From: Gammaproteobacteria bacterium
GTDB lineage: Bacteria > Pseudomonadota > Gammaproteobacteria > Enterobacterales > GCA-2746155
Length of the DNA: 41,240 nt
Reading direction: 5' to 3'
NCBI GenBank assembly: GCA_002746155.1
Contig: NVWF01000002.1
Coordinates: 132 to 41,371 of the forward strand
In this document: one piece after another, positions 6,922 to 14,900 of the stretch
Layout: every line of letters begins with the position of its first letter
Position numbering within the stretch: the stretch's first letter is position 1
The notes under the pieces: model-generated
What the model was told of the DNA's origin: nothing
The model's database searches: none
What the model saw: only the letters and a program-made list of their open reading frames with translations
Position numbers and translations under genes: made by a program

Positions 6922-8232
6922 ATGAAAAACACCATACTCGACTTCATTCATCAGGACGACTCTCAGTTTAACGATGAACTCTACAAGCAAGCTAAGCGAT
7001 GCTTACTTGACTTACTTGGCACTGCGGCTGGCGCAACAGTGACTGAATCTAGTCAAATTTTAGCTCGACATGTACTTGCGCAATACGGCGCAACAGAGAC
7101 TAGTCGTAGTAAAATGTTATTTAAAGATAGTTATGTTAGTGAGTGTGGTGCTTCCATGTACGGTGCCGGCTTAATAGACTCCCTCGATGCTCACGATGGA
7201 CATGTACTTACTAAGGGTCACGTAGGGGTAGGCATATTGCCGGTGCTACTCGCCCAGCAAAATATTGAACAGCTCAGTGGTAAGGCATTTTTAAATGCAC
7301 TTATCATCGGCTATGAGATTGGCACTAGAGCGGGTATAGCTCTACATGACAGTGTTAGTGATTACCATACCTCAGGCGCCTGGAACTCCATTGCGGGCGC
7401 TGCACTTGCTGCACGTGTAAAGAAGCTCTCCCATGATCAAACCTTTGAAGCCTTAGGTATTGCTGAATATTACGGGCCACGCAGTCAAATGATGCGCTGT
7501 ATTGATTTCCCCACTATGCTAAAAGACGGTTCGACCTGGGGTGCACTAGCGGGTGCATCGGCAGCCAACTTAGCGGCAGATGGTTTTACAGGTGCACCAG
7601 CAATAACCCTGTTTGATTCACAACTAGAATCTATTTGGAGTGATCTTGGAGAACTATGGTATATATTTGAGCAATACTTTAAAGCCTATCCAGTGTGTCG
7701 ATGGACACAACCGGCGGTAGAATGTATTCGCCAGCTACAAGAGCAACATGAGATTGATCCCAATGAGGTTGTAAAAATAGAGATCACTTCTTTCCATGAG
7801 GCCAAACGTCTTAGTACTAAGGAGCCTAAAACCACCGATGCAGCTCAGTACAGCACTCCCTTTGCAATAGCTTGTGCACTGCGTGATGGCCTTGTTACTC
7901 CCGAAGCCATAGCAGAAGATATCCACGACCCTTTATTGGTGAGATTAAGTAACAGCGTAGAAATTTCAGAGTCGGAAAACTATAATGAAAAATTTCCAGC
8001 AGAACGCTGGGCTGAAGCAACCATTGAGTTAGCTTCAGGTAAACGATTGAAGTCAAAACCAATGATAGCGCGAGGTAATCCTGAAAATCCCTTGAGCGAT
8101 GTCGAGATAAGAGAAAAGTTCTTTAACTTGAGTCGTAACACTTTAAGCCCAGATCGAAGTAAAAGTATTTACGAGTCGGTTATGCACTTAGACGACTTAC
8201 CATCAGTAGCTTCATTGATACACTATTTATAA
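6922..8232 (+). CDS. MmgE/PrpD family protein
   Basis: 436 residues, normal family length. The all-helical core carries the conserved acidic/His stretch S-L-D-A-H-D-G-H (87-94) followed by K-G-H-V-G. Known members are 2-methylcitrate dehydratase and cis-aconitate decarboxylase, which share a fold but act on different carboxylic acids; many homologues, like this one, have no assigned substrate. A LysR gene follows after 20 bases on the same strand, a common pairing. No prpB, prpC or acnD is nearby, so a methylcitrate cycle role is unlikely here. Confidence 0.8.
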   Translation: MKNTILDFIHQDDSQFNDELYKQAKRCLLDLLGTAAGATVTESSQILARHVLAQYGATETSRSKMLFKDSYVSECGASMYGAGLIDSLDAHDGHVLTKGHVGVGILPVLLAQQNIEQLSGKAFLNALIIGYEIGTRAGIALHDSVSDYHTSGAWNSIAGAALAARVKKLSHDQTFEALGIAEYYGPRSQMMRCIDFPTMLKDGSTWGALAGASAANLAADGFTGAPAITLFDSQLESIWSDLGELWYIFEQYFKAYPVCRWTQPAVECIRQLQEQHEIDPNEVVKIEITSFHEAKRLSTKEPKTTDAAQYSTPFAIACALRDGLVTPEAIAEDIHDPLLVRLSNSVEISESENYNEKFPAERWAEATIELASGKRLKSKPMIARGNPENPLSDVEIREKFFNLSRNTLSPDRSKSIYESVMHLDDLPSVASLIHYL

Positions 8233-8252
8233 GTGATAAGGCGTAATTAATT

Positions 8253-9152
8253 ATGCGAAGAAATCTGCCTCCCTTTGCAGCGTTGCGAGCCTTTGAAGCC
8301 GCTGCGAAACACAATAGTTTTGCAGTCGCAGCAGAAGATATTCATTTGTCTGCCTCAGCGATTAGTTATCAGGTAAGATCTCTGGAAGAGTATCTAGGGT
8401 TTCAGTTGTTTATTCGTGACAAAGGGCGAGTACGCTTGACAGCAAAAGGACAAGATTACTATATATTTTTAGAAAAATTGCTGGATAGTCTAGAAGATAA
8501 AACCAGCAAAATAAGCGATTCAGGTCCAGGTAAAAGAATTTCGATCAATCTTTTTCGTTCATTATTATCATCTTGGTTGTTGAACTTGATTCCTGATTTC
8601 AACCAACAATACCCCGAAATTGAACTTGATTTCATCGTATCAGAAAACCCGCCTGATACCGATCTTTATGAGTTTGATTTAGCCATATATTACGGTAGCA
8701 AGCCTCCAACTGGCTATCATAGCCAGCACTTATTTGATGATTACACTACACTGGTTTGCAGTCCTCAGGTGGCTAATCAATTACCATTAGAAAAGAACAT
8801 TGATGATCTGGTTGAACAGACTTTTCTACATTGCACTTCTGACAAGAATGAGTGGCAGGTATGGTATGCCGCCTTCGGTAAAATATACTCTGAGCAACAC
8901 TACGAACTATCAACCAATGATCGTTCATTAGTATTAGATGCGGCCGCCAACGGTTTGGGTATTGCCATAGGTCGCCCTCCTTTTTTGCAGCAATATTTGA
9001 ACACAAATAGACTTACAGTTCCCTATAAAAAACGCGTCTACTCAGACAATAAATATTATTTAATTTATCCCAAAAGTCTTCAACAGGATAAAAACATCCC
9101 ATTTTTTCAAGAATGGCTTTTAGCACAATGTAATGATTTCAACGAAACATGA
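8253..9152 (+). CDS. LysR-type regulator, GcvA-like
   Basis: 299 residues. N-terminal winged helix with L-R-A-F-E-A-A-A-K-H-N-S-F-A-V-A-A-E-D-I-H-L-S-A-S-A-I-S-Y-Q (shown in single-letter steps) and the G-F-Q-L-F-I-R wing, then a periplasmic-binding-like effector domain. The L-P-P-F-A-A-L-R-A-F-E opening is typical of the GcvA subgroup, which includes the glycine-cleavage activator and many regulators of amino-acid genes. It probably controls the preceding mmgE/prpD-type gene or the following oxygenase-aldolase pair. Inducer unknown. Confidence 0.85.
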   Translation: MRRNLPPFAALRAFEAAAKHNSFAVAAEDIHLSASAISYQVRSLEEYLGFQLFIRDKGRVRLTAKGQDYYIFLEKLLDSLEDKTSKISDSGPGKRISINLFRSLLSSWLLNLIPDFNQQYPEIELDFIVSENPPDTDLYEFDLAIYYGSKPPTGYHSQHLFDDYTTLVCSPQVANQLPLEKNIDDLVEQTFLHCTSDKNEWQVWYAAFGKIYSEQHYELSTNDRSLVLDAAANGLGIAIGRPPFLQQYLNTNRLTVPYKKRVYSDNKYYLIYPKSLQQDKNIPFFQEWLLAQCNDFNET

Positions 9153-9320
9153 AAATAACTTTCTGCTAGGTGAATTCTATTTGTTTGCTCAACTGATCCC
9201 AAGCAAGTACACTTCTTAGTTCTAACCAGAGTATGATTCTGTTGCTAAAAAACACTCTTCTATTAACTGTAATTCTCAGTATTTGTTAAGACTAGGAATT
9301 CTTAAAAAAGTGGATTCAAA

Positions 9321-9992
9321 ATGCAAAATATTACATCTTTTGATCAAGAGCAAATGGCGTCCTTTATAGAAAGAATGCCCGACACCAAATCAGTGACTCA
9401 ATTTAAGGAGTCACCTGAAATTAAACGCTTGTCGTTGAAATTTGATATTGACGAACTTCGTAAGGCAGTAGACAGTATTAGTAAAAATGAAACAGAAAAC
9501 GGTTTCACTTCATTAGGTAGTGGCTTTCATGCTATTTCTCTTTCCCGTCGACCGGGTGCTACTGAGGAAACTGCAAATGATTTAAGTGGGCGCTATTACA
9601 TGCGTACCGATGAAAGTATGATAGAAGAGCCAAGAGAGGATCTTGTACAGGAAATAGAATTTAGTGAATTTAACAGCAACTATCAGGGTAGTTATTTTGA
9701 GTACGTTCATCAAGAGCTTTCTAAGCTCTTTCCAATTGGACGAATGCGAATATTAATGAAAGACCAATATAATTGTAACTCTTGGCACAGAGATCCAGAA
9801 CCTCGGTTGCATATCCCTATTTATACAAATCCAGGTTCGTTATTTATCGTCAATCACCACTGTACACATATGCCAGCAGATGGCTCGGTTTACTTCACGG
9901 ATACCCGAGGCTATCACATGGCTGTTAATGGCGGTGAAACCCAGCGTATACATATTGTTGCTGCTCTTGCTTATCCTCCCATTACCGAGTAA
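9321..9992 (+). CDS. 2-oxoglutarate/Fe(II) oxygenase, Asp/Asn-hydroxylase type
   Basis: 223 residues. The double-stranded beta-helix core carries the iron triad His156-x-Asp158 (S-W-H-R-D) and His199 (G-Y-H-M-A-V-N), with Arg209 (T-Q-R-I-H-I-V) placed to bind 2-oxoglutarate. R-L-H-I-P-I-Y-T-N-P is the usual family strand. Members hydroxylate side chains of amino acids or peptides; free-amino-acid (e.g. proline) hydroxylases belong here too. It is followed after 37 bases by a threonine aldolase, an enzyme that cleaves beta-hydroxy amino acids, so a beta-hydroxylated amino acid is a plausible product. Substrate not readable from sequence. Confidence 0.8.
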   Translation: MQNITSFDQEQMASFIERMPDTKSVTQFKESPEIKRLSLKFDIDELRKAVDSISKNETENGFTSLGSGFHAISLSRRPGATEETANDLSGRYYMRTDESMIEEPREDLVQEIEFSEFNSNYQGSYFEYVHQELSKLFPIGRMRILMKDQYNCNSWHRDPEPRLHIPIYTNPGSLFIVNHHCTHMPADGSVYFTDTRGYHMAVNGGETQRIHIVAALAYPPITE

Positions 9993-10022
9993 AAATAACC
10001 GAGTAAAAATTACCAAGTAATT
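9981..10022 (+). repeat. Short 15-base tandem repeat over the oxygenase stop codon
   Basis: ATTACCGAGTAAAAA, ATAACCGAGTAAAAA and a decayed third copy (TTACCAAGTAATTAA) lie end to end. The first copy encodes the last residues and stop. The gap to the aldolase gene thus looks built by duplication of the gene end. Confidence 0.7.
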
Positions 10023-10029
10023 AAACCTT

Positions 10030-11109
10030 ATGAATCAAAGTCAATATTCAGCAATGCAGCAAACAGCGCTTGTGTCTAACAATGGCCTTAAACCCGTAGA
10101 TTATAGAAGTGATACAGTGAGCATGCCCAGTGAGGCGATGAAACTTTACGCTGCGTCATGCCCGCTAGGTGATGATGTCTTTGAGGAAGATCCAACCGTC
10201 AAAGCCTTAGAAGAAAAAGTTGCCGATCTGTTGGGAAAACCTGCGGCCTTGTTCTTTCCAACAGGAACACAAAGTAATTTGGCGGCCGTATTAAGCCATT
10301 GCCAAAGAGGTGAAGAAGTGTTGATCGGTGATAACTATCATATCTACCGAGATGAAGCACGAGGTGTTTCCGTACTTGGTGGAGTTACCATGGAAACCAT
10401 GACTACCGATAAAACAGGACGCCTGCTGCTTGAGGATATTAAAGCCGCTATTAAACCAGATGATCCTCATTGTGCAATTACGAGGTTAGTCTGCCTCGAG
10501 AATACTGTTTCAGGTTGCGTGCAAAATCAACAAGAACTCGATGCTATTGCCGATTATGCCCATAAGAATAATTTATCCGTACATCTCGACGGTGCTAGGC
10601 TTTTTAATGCGGCAGCGGCACAGGAAAGTGCCATATCTGACATGGCAAAAAAAGCCGATTCGGTCTCATTATGCCTGTCTAAGGGGCTCGGTACACCAGC
10701 AGGTTCTGTGCTAGTAGGCTCAAGAGATCTAATAAAGAGAGCTAAACGCAACCGTAAGATGCTGGGCGGAGGTATGCGCCAAGTAGGATTTCTAGCAGCC
10801 TGTGGGATTTACGCCTTAGATAACAACGTTAACCGCCTTGTTGATGATCATCGTATTGCCAAACAGTTAGCGAATGAACTGTCCACCATTGAGCAGCTTG
10901 AAGTCGATCTTGACTTAGTTCAGACGAATATGCTGTTTATTCGGCCAAGGGCTAATAATCATCAGCAATTACAAGAGTTTCTTGGTCAGCATAATGTGTT
11001 AATCGGTGGCCAAGTTCCCTTTATTCGTATGGTTACCCATATGGATATTTTGGAAGAAGATGCTGAGCGTACTGTGGATTTATTTAAGCAGTTCTATCAA
11101 GTCAAGTAA
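10030..11109 (+). CDS. ltaE: Low-specificity L-threonine aldolase
   Basis: 359 residues. A PLP fold-type I aldolase: Lys218 (S-L-C-L-S-K-G-L-G-T-P-A-G) forms the Schiff base, Asp188 (V-H-L-D-G-A-R) contacts the pyridine nitrogen, and Y-R-S-D-T-V-S-M-P at the start is diagnostic. It cleaves beta-hydroxy alpha-amino acids (threonine, allo-threonine, phenylserine-like) to glycine and an aldehyde. An N-terminal extension of about 20 residues precedes the conserved start; an ATG nine codons in is an alternative. The neighbouring oxygenase could supply its substrate, and the glycine fits the one-carbon genes downstream. Confidence 0.9.
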   Translation: MNQSQYSAMQQTALVSNNGLKPVDYRSDTVSMPSEAMKLYAASCPLGDDVFEEDPTVKALEEKVADLLGKPAALFFPTGTQSNLAAVLSHCQRGEEVLIGDNYHIYRDEARGVSVLGGVTMETMTTDKTGRLLLEDIKAAIKPDDPHCAITRLVCLENTVSGCVQNQQELDAIADYAHKNNLSVHLDGARLFNAAAAQESAISDMAKKADSVSLCLSKGLGTPAGSVLVGSRDLIKRAKRNRKMLGGGMRQVGFLAACGIYALDNNVNRLVDDHRIAKQLANELSTIEQLEVDLDLVQTNMLFIRPRANNHQQLQEFLGQHNVLIGGQVPFIRMVTHMDILEEDAERTVDLFKQFYQVK

Positions 11110-11160
11110 TTCATCATAGCTAAACATGTTAGTGATTTGATATTTTAATCCATGGATATA

Positions 11161-11182
11161 AATGACTATCTCAAAAGTCATT
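11161..11182. promoter_or_regulatory. Inverted repeat upstream of the mttB-type gene
   Basis: AATGACT (11161-11167) pairs with AGTCATT (11176-11182) across an 8-base loop. There is no T-run after it, so an operator is likelier than a terminator. It lies in the 200-base gap between the aldolase and the methyltransferase; the rest of that gap shows only a good ribosome binding site (AGGAG) before 11310. Confidence 0.35.
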
Positions 11183-11309
11183 TGCCTCAAATATGACTAA
11201 ATATGTCTCAGTGGTTACAGTGCAAGCAAATCCTCTTTGTTAGTCTAAAAAGCAGCCACCAACCCGGTTGCGTTAATATTAAAGACTTTAACAATTTCAG
11301 GAGAATTTT

Positions 11310-12863
11310 ATGGCAAGAAACCCATCTAGGCGTCGTAGTCGTAAGGTTGCTGCAACTAAATCGGTAGCCGTTCATCAAATAGATAAGCGAGTTTTGCGCA
11401 ATCGAATGGCACCCATGGAGCCTCTTGATGAAGAACAACTTGAATTTATTCACGATATGTCCTTACGTATTCTCGAGGAACAGGGCATTGAAGTAATGGG
11501 TGAGCAAGCTCTAAGTCTTTTTCGTGATGCAGGAGCTACGGTTGATGACAATGGCGTGGTTTGTATAGACCGCGATCTGTTACTGCCTATTATTGCACAG
11601 GCACCTGAAACCTTCACAGTCACTCCTCGCAACGCTGAACAGGCAATCCAAGTTGGTGGCAATGTTATCAATTTCGGAATGGTATCTGGCCCCCCTAATG
11701 TCCATGATAATATAAACGGACGACGCATTGGAAACTTCGAAGATTACAAGAAACTGATCAGTTTTGGACAATATTTTAACGTGGTGACGTTTTTCGGAAA
11801 TCAGGCAACAGCTCCGACGGATCTGCCGGTAAACTCACGCCATATGGACACTGTCCTTGCCAACCTAACCTTGTCAGATAAAGTTTTTTTCTCTACTGGA
11901 ATAGGCGGCGGCCGTGCCCGAGATGCCATTGCAATGTCAGCCATTGCCTCAGGCCTCAGTCTCGAAGAAATGAAAAATAACCCCAGCGTGATGACTAACA
12001 TTAACGTCAACTCACCACGAAAACTGGATGATTCAATGGCCTATGGTGCCATGCAAATGGCAATGTACGGACAACCCGTTGCGGTGACTCCTTTTACTTT
12101 AATGGGAGCAATGACACCCACATCAATGGCAGGAGCCTTAGCGCAACAAAATGCTGAAGCTCTTCTCGGTATTGCACTACTACAACTTACCCGACCAGGT
12201 ACGCCGTCAATCTATGGTGCCTTTACTTCAAATGTAGATATGCGCTCTGGAGCCCCAGCTTTTGGTACACCTGAAAACAGCATTGCAAATATTGCAGGTG
12301 GTCAACTGGCAAGGCGTTACAAATTACCTTATAGAACCAGTGCTTGTAATGCATCCAATGCAGTGGATGCCCAATCAATCTATGAAACACAAATGGCTTT
12401 GTGGGGAGCGGTAATGGGCCATGGTAATCTTATCTATCATGCAGCAGGTTGGCTTGAAGGAGGGTTGGTTGCCTCGTTTGAAAAAGTAATAATAGACTGT
12501 GAAATGCTGCAGCAAATGTCTGAGATGCTACAGCCTCTGAAGATTAACCTTGAAGAAACAGGTCTTGAAGCGATGAAAGAAGTTGGCCCTGGAGGTCATT
12601 TTTTAGGTTGTGATCATACGCAGGAACGTTTCAGAGATGCATTTTATTCACCTTTTTTGAGCGATTGGCAGAACTATGAAAGCTGGCAACTAGCGGGTTC
12701 GAAGGATGCCACCCAAAGAGCAACGGAACTCTGGCCAAAAATATTGGCCGACTTCACGCCACCGCCGATAGATGCAGCTATTCAGGAAGAACTTGAGGCT
12801 TATGTGGCAAAACGTAAAGAGTCATTGGGCAAAGAGGAGCCAGACTTAGAACCACATTTTTGA
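11310..12863 (+). CDS. MttB-superfamily corrinoid methyltransferase, non-pyrrolysine type
   Basis: 517 residues of the trimethylamine methyltransferase family (TIM barrel). The frame has no in-frame amber codon, so it lacks the pyrrolysine of true trimethylamine MttB and belongs with the non-Pyl members. Characterised non-Pyl members demethylate quaternary amines (glycine betaine MtgB, proline betaine MtpB, carnitine MtcB, gamma-butyrobetaine MtyB). It would transfer the methyl group to Co(I) of the corrinoid protein encoded at 21504. The N-terminus is strikingly basic (M-A-R-N-P-S-R-R-R-S-R-K) before the family fold starts around residue 40. Sarcosine oxidase next door points to glycine betaine, but the substrate is inferred. 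Confidence 0.88.
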   Translation: MARNPSRRRSRKVAATKSVAVHQIDKRVLRNRMAPMEPLDEEQLEFIHDMSLRILEEQGIEVMGEQALSLFRDAGATVDDNGVVCIDRDLLLPIIAQAPETFTVTPRNAEQAIQVGGNVINFGMVSGPPNVHDNINGRRIGNFEDYKKLISFGQYFNVVTFFGNQATAPTDLPVNSRHMDTVLANLTLSDKVFFSTGIGGGRARDAIAMSAIASGLSLEEMKNNPSVMTNINVNSPRKLDDSMAYGAMQMAMYGQPVAVTPFTLMGAMTPTSMAGALAQQNAEALLGIALLQLTRPGTPSIYGAFTSNVDMRSGAPAFGTPENSIANIAGGQLARRYKLPYRTSACNASNAVDAQSIYETQMALWGAVMGHGNLIYHAAGWLEGGLVASFEKVIIDCEMLQQMSEMLQPLKINLEETGLEAMKEVGPGGHFLGCDHTQERFRDAFYSPFLSDWQNYESWQLAGSKDATQRATELWPKILADFTPPPIDAAIQEELEAYVAKRKESLGKEEPDLEPHF

Positions 12864-12904
12864 AGGTGATTCATTGCTCTGATCCTTCTGGAAAGCTCTC
12901 GCAT

Positions 12905-12980
12905 CTCGAATCTCGAATTTCGTCTCTCGTTTAGAGGGTAGAGGGTAGAGGGTGAGGGTGAGGGCTGATGGTAGAGGGTA
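12905..12980. repeat. 7-base repeats with a G-quadruplex-type tract
   Basis: Between the convergent methyltransferase and flavoprotein genes, CTCGAAT is repeated near 12905-12918. From 12932 TAGAGGG recurs three times, then GAGGG units follow: GGG runs separated by 4, 4, 3 and 3 bases, and a sixth run at 12976-12978. This meets the usual four-run G-quadruplex pattern on the plus strand. It sits where transcripts from both sides end. Confidence 0.75.
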
Positions 12981-12988
12981 TTTAGAGA

Positions 12989-14317
12989 TTAACTCCAGGG
13001 AAACGGACTGTTAGAAACAGGATGTAATTTCCCCTGTGCATAACGAGAGAATCTAAAAGGTTCTAATAACCTTGAGCTATCACCACAAATCTCTTCAGCA
13101 ACCAACTTTCCTACACCTAACATTTTATAGCCATGGTTTGAATCGGCTATCAGATAGCAATTATCCCTTACCTTATCAAATACTGGAAAACTATCCGGTG
13201 TGAAGGCACCAATGCCACCTGAAGGTTCTTTAGTATTATAGTGGGCTATTTGGCCTGAAAAACGTTTTTGGCAATGGGCTAAAGCTGATACCCACATCTG
13301 TACAAAATCAGTACCTACGATAAACTCAGGTGACTCAGGTCCATAGGGATCAACTTGAACTGAATCGGCATCTTTATCAACAATAAAAGGTGCCGCTCCA
13401 CCTTGAATGCCACCAAAATGGAAATCGGGTTTATAGTAAATACCCCACATTTCATCAGTGATCAGTGAGCCGTCTATGTCAGAATATAATTCAGCAACTG
13501 AATCTACATGAATAACGGGTGGCATTTTTCCATCATTGGTTACCTGTAGCATTGGGTCAACACCCAAGGTTCCTTCCTGTAAAGACCAATAAACCCACAT
13601 GGGAACATCATTCTTTATGACACCCGTATCTGGATTTTTGATGCTGATGGTTTTAGGCATGTCTAACATATCCCAGAAATTTTTGACCCAAGGACCTGCT
13701 CCAATCACAACATAGTCTGTTGTGATCTCACCCTTGTTTGTTTCTACCGCCAATATAGTGCCCTGACTGTCCTGCTTAAAGCCCGTAACCGTGACACCGC
13801 TCATAATTCGAACTCCTTCTGCTTCGAGCTTACTGGCCAGACCATACATGGCCTTGGTGTTATTTGCGTAACCACCTGGCTTCTCATGTAAAACCGATGT
13901 AATGCCTTGGGCTTGCCAGTCATGGAAGATACCTTGCATGTATTTAGTACAATCTTTTTCGCCTTCGATTAACCTAGAGCTGTAGTCAATAGCCTTTTGT
14001 TGTTTATGTATTGAAGCTATGTCTTCATGCATACTCTCACAACTAATCTGCATGTATCCAACTGGATGGTAGCTGTAACTGTCTGGATCACTCTCCCAAA
14101 CGTTAACGCTGTGAGCCATTAGTTCTCTCATTGCTGGTTGAAAGTAATTATTTCGGATAACACCACAGGCAATACCCGTTGCCCCGGCACAAATACCAGA
14201 TTTATCGAGAACTATAATATCACTACCCTTGGTTTTAAGAGCAAGGTGGTAGGCTGTACTTAGGCCATGAATGCCAGCGCCGATGATGATATATTTAGAA
14301 TGACTAGGAAATGCCAT
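12989..14317 (-). CDS. FAD-dependent amine oxidoreductase (DAO fold), SoxB-like
   Basis: 442 residues from the chosen start. The dinucleotide motif I-I-I-G-A-G-I-H-G-L-S opens the protein. A-C-G-V-I-R-N-N-Y-F-Q-P aligns with T-T-I-I-R-S-N-Y-Q-L-P of the SoxB subunit encoded upstream, so it belongs to the sarcosine/dimethylglycine oxidase branch. It is the last gene of the sox operon, 13 bases after soxG. A candidate role is oxidation of another N-methyl amine, such as dimethylglycine; this is inference. The ATG at 14317 has AAGGGAG eight bases upstream and leads directly into the FAD motif; an earlier ATG at 14347 overlaps soxG and has no good site. Confidence 0.82.
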   Translation of the reverse strand: MAFPSHSKYIIIGAGIHGLSTAYHLALKTKGSDIIVLDKSGICAGATGIACGVIRNNYFQPAMRELMAHSVNVWESDPDSYSYHPVGYMQISCESMHEDIASIHKQQKAIDYSSRLIEGEKDCTKYMQGIFHDWQAQGITSVLHEKPGGYANNTKAMYGLASKLEAEGVRIMSGVTVTGFKQDSQGTILAVETNKGEITTDYVVIGAGPWVKNFWDMLDMPKTISIKNPDTGVIKNDVPMWVYWSLQEGTLGVDPMLQVTNDGKMPPVIHVDSVAELYSDIDGSLITDEMWGIYYKPDFHFGGIQGGAAPFIVDKDADSVQVDPYGPESPEFIVGTDFVQMWVSALAHCQKRFSGQIAHYNTKEPSGGIGAFTPDSFPVFDKVRDNCYLIADSNHGYKMLGVGKLVAEEICGDSSRLLEPFRFSRYAQGKLHPVSNSPFPWS

Positions 14318-14330
14318 GTTTTTTGCTCCC

Positions 14331-14900
14331 TTAGGAAATATTTTCAATGGATTGAGTTATGCTGTGTAAAAATGATTCAGCTGAAGAACGCGGTGACATG
14401 AGTAGGTATTGGTCGTCTGACTCATGCAATATGATGACTGCTAAATGTTCCATGGTAGTTCTGGCCACCGAGCCTTGAGGAAAAGAGGTTTTATATAAAT
14501 CGATGGCACAAATACGTTCTAACGCTGTGCGACAACCTTTACCGCGAATTCTTAACATTACCCAGCTATCTGATTGATCGCATAGATAGACAAGTGCATT
14601 TAATCTTGATTTCACCTGCTCAACAGCACGATTATCTTTATAGTTGAAAAGCATCAAGAATTGCTCAGCCTGCATACCGAGAAATTGAGTATGATCAGTT
14701 TCAGACTTTACTGATAAACCAATTTTTGGAAGAGTCGTATTATAACTTTGCTTAATAGCATCATTAACCTCTTTTCTCTTTCCATTCGGTATTGCAAAAG
14801 AGACTAAGGCTTGATCCTTAACCACTTGTACTGAGATATCACCTAGAGTGAAATATCTCTGATTGAGAGCAGACTGTTCAACTAGCTTAAAATTAGACAC
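14331..14900 (-). CDS. soxG: Sarcosine oxidase gamma subunit
   Basis: 189 residues from a GTG start. It resembles SoxG, the GcvT-like small subunit of heterotetrameric sarcosine oxidase, in length and in the central L-R-I-R-G-K-G-C-R-T-A-L-E-R-I stretch and the ending R-S-S-A-E-S-F-L-H-S-I. The GTG at 14900 has AGGAG nine bases upstream and overlaps the soxA stop by eight bases; the ATG eight codons earlier has no visible site. It stabilises the complex and carries no cofactor in characterised enzymes. Confidence 0.85.
   Translation of the reverse strand: MSNFKLVEQSALNQRYFTLGDISVQVVKDQALVSFAIPNGKRKEVNDAIKQSYNTTLPKIGLSVKSETDHTQFLGMQAEQFLMLFNYKDNRAVEQVKSRLNALVYLCDQSDSWVMLRIRGKGCRTALERICAIDLYKTSFPQGSVARTTMEHLAVIILHESDDQYLLMSPRSSAESFLHSITQSIENIS

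Noticed and set aside
11161-11182. Hairpin as a transcription terminator
   Set aside because: The stem is AT-rich and has no T-run; listed only as a possible operator.
11310-12863. Pyrrolysine-type trimethylamine methyltransferase
   Set aside because: The frame has no internal TAG codon, and no pylTSBCD genes are in the window.
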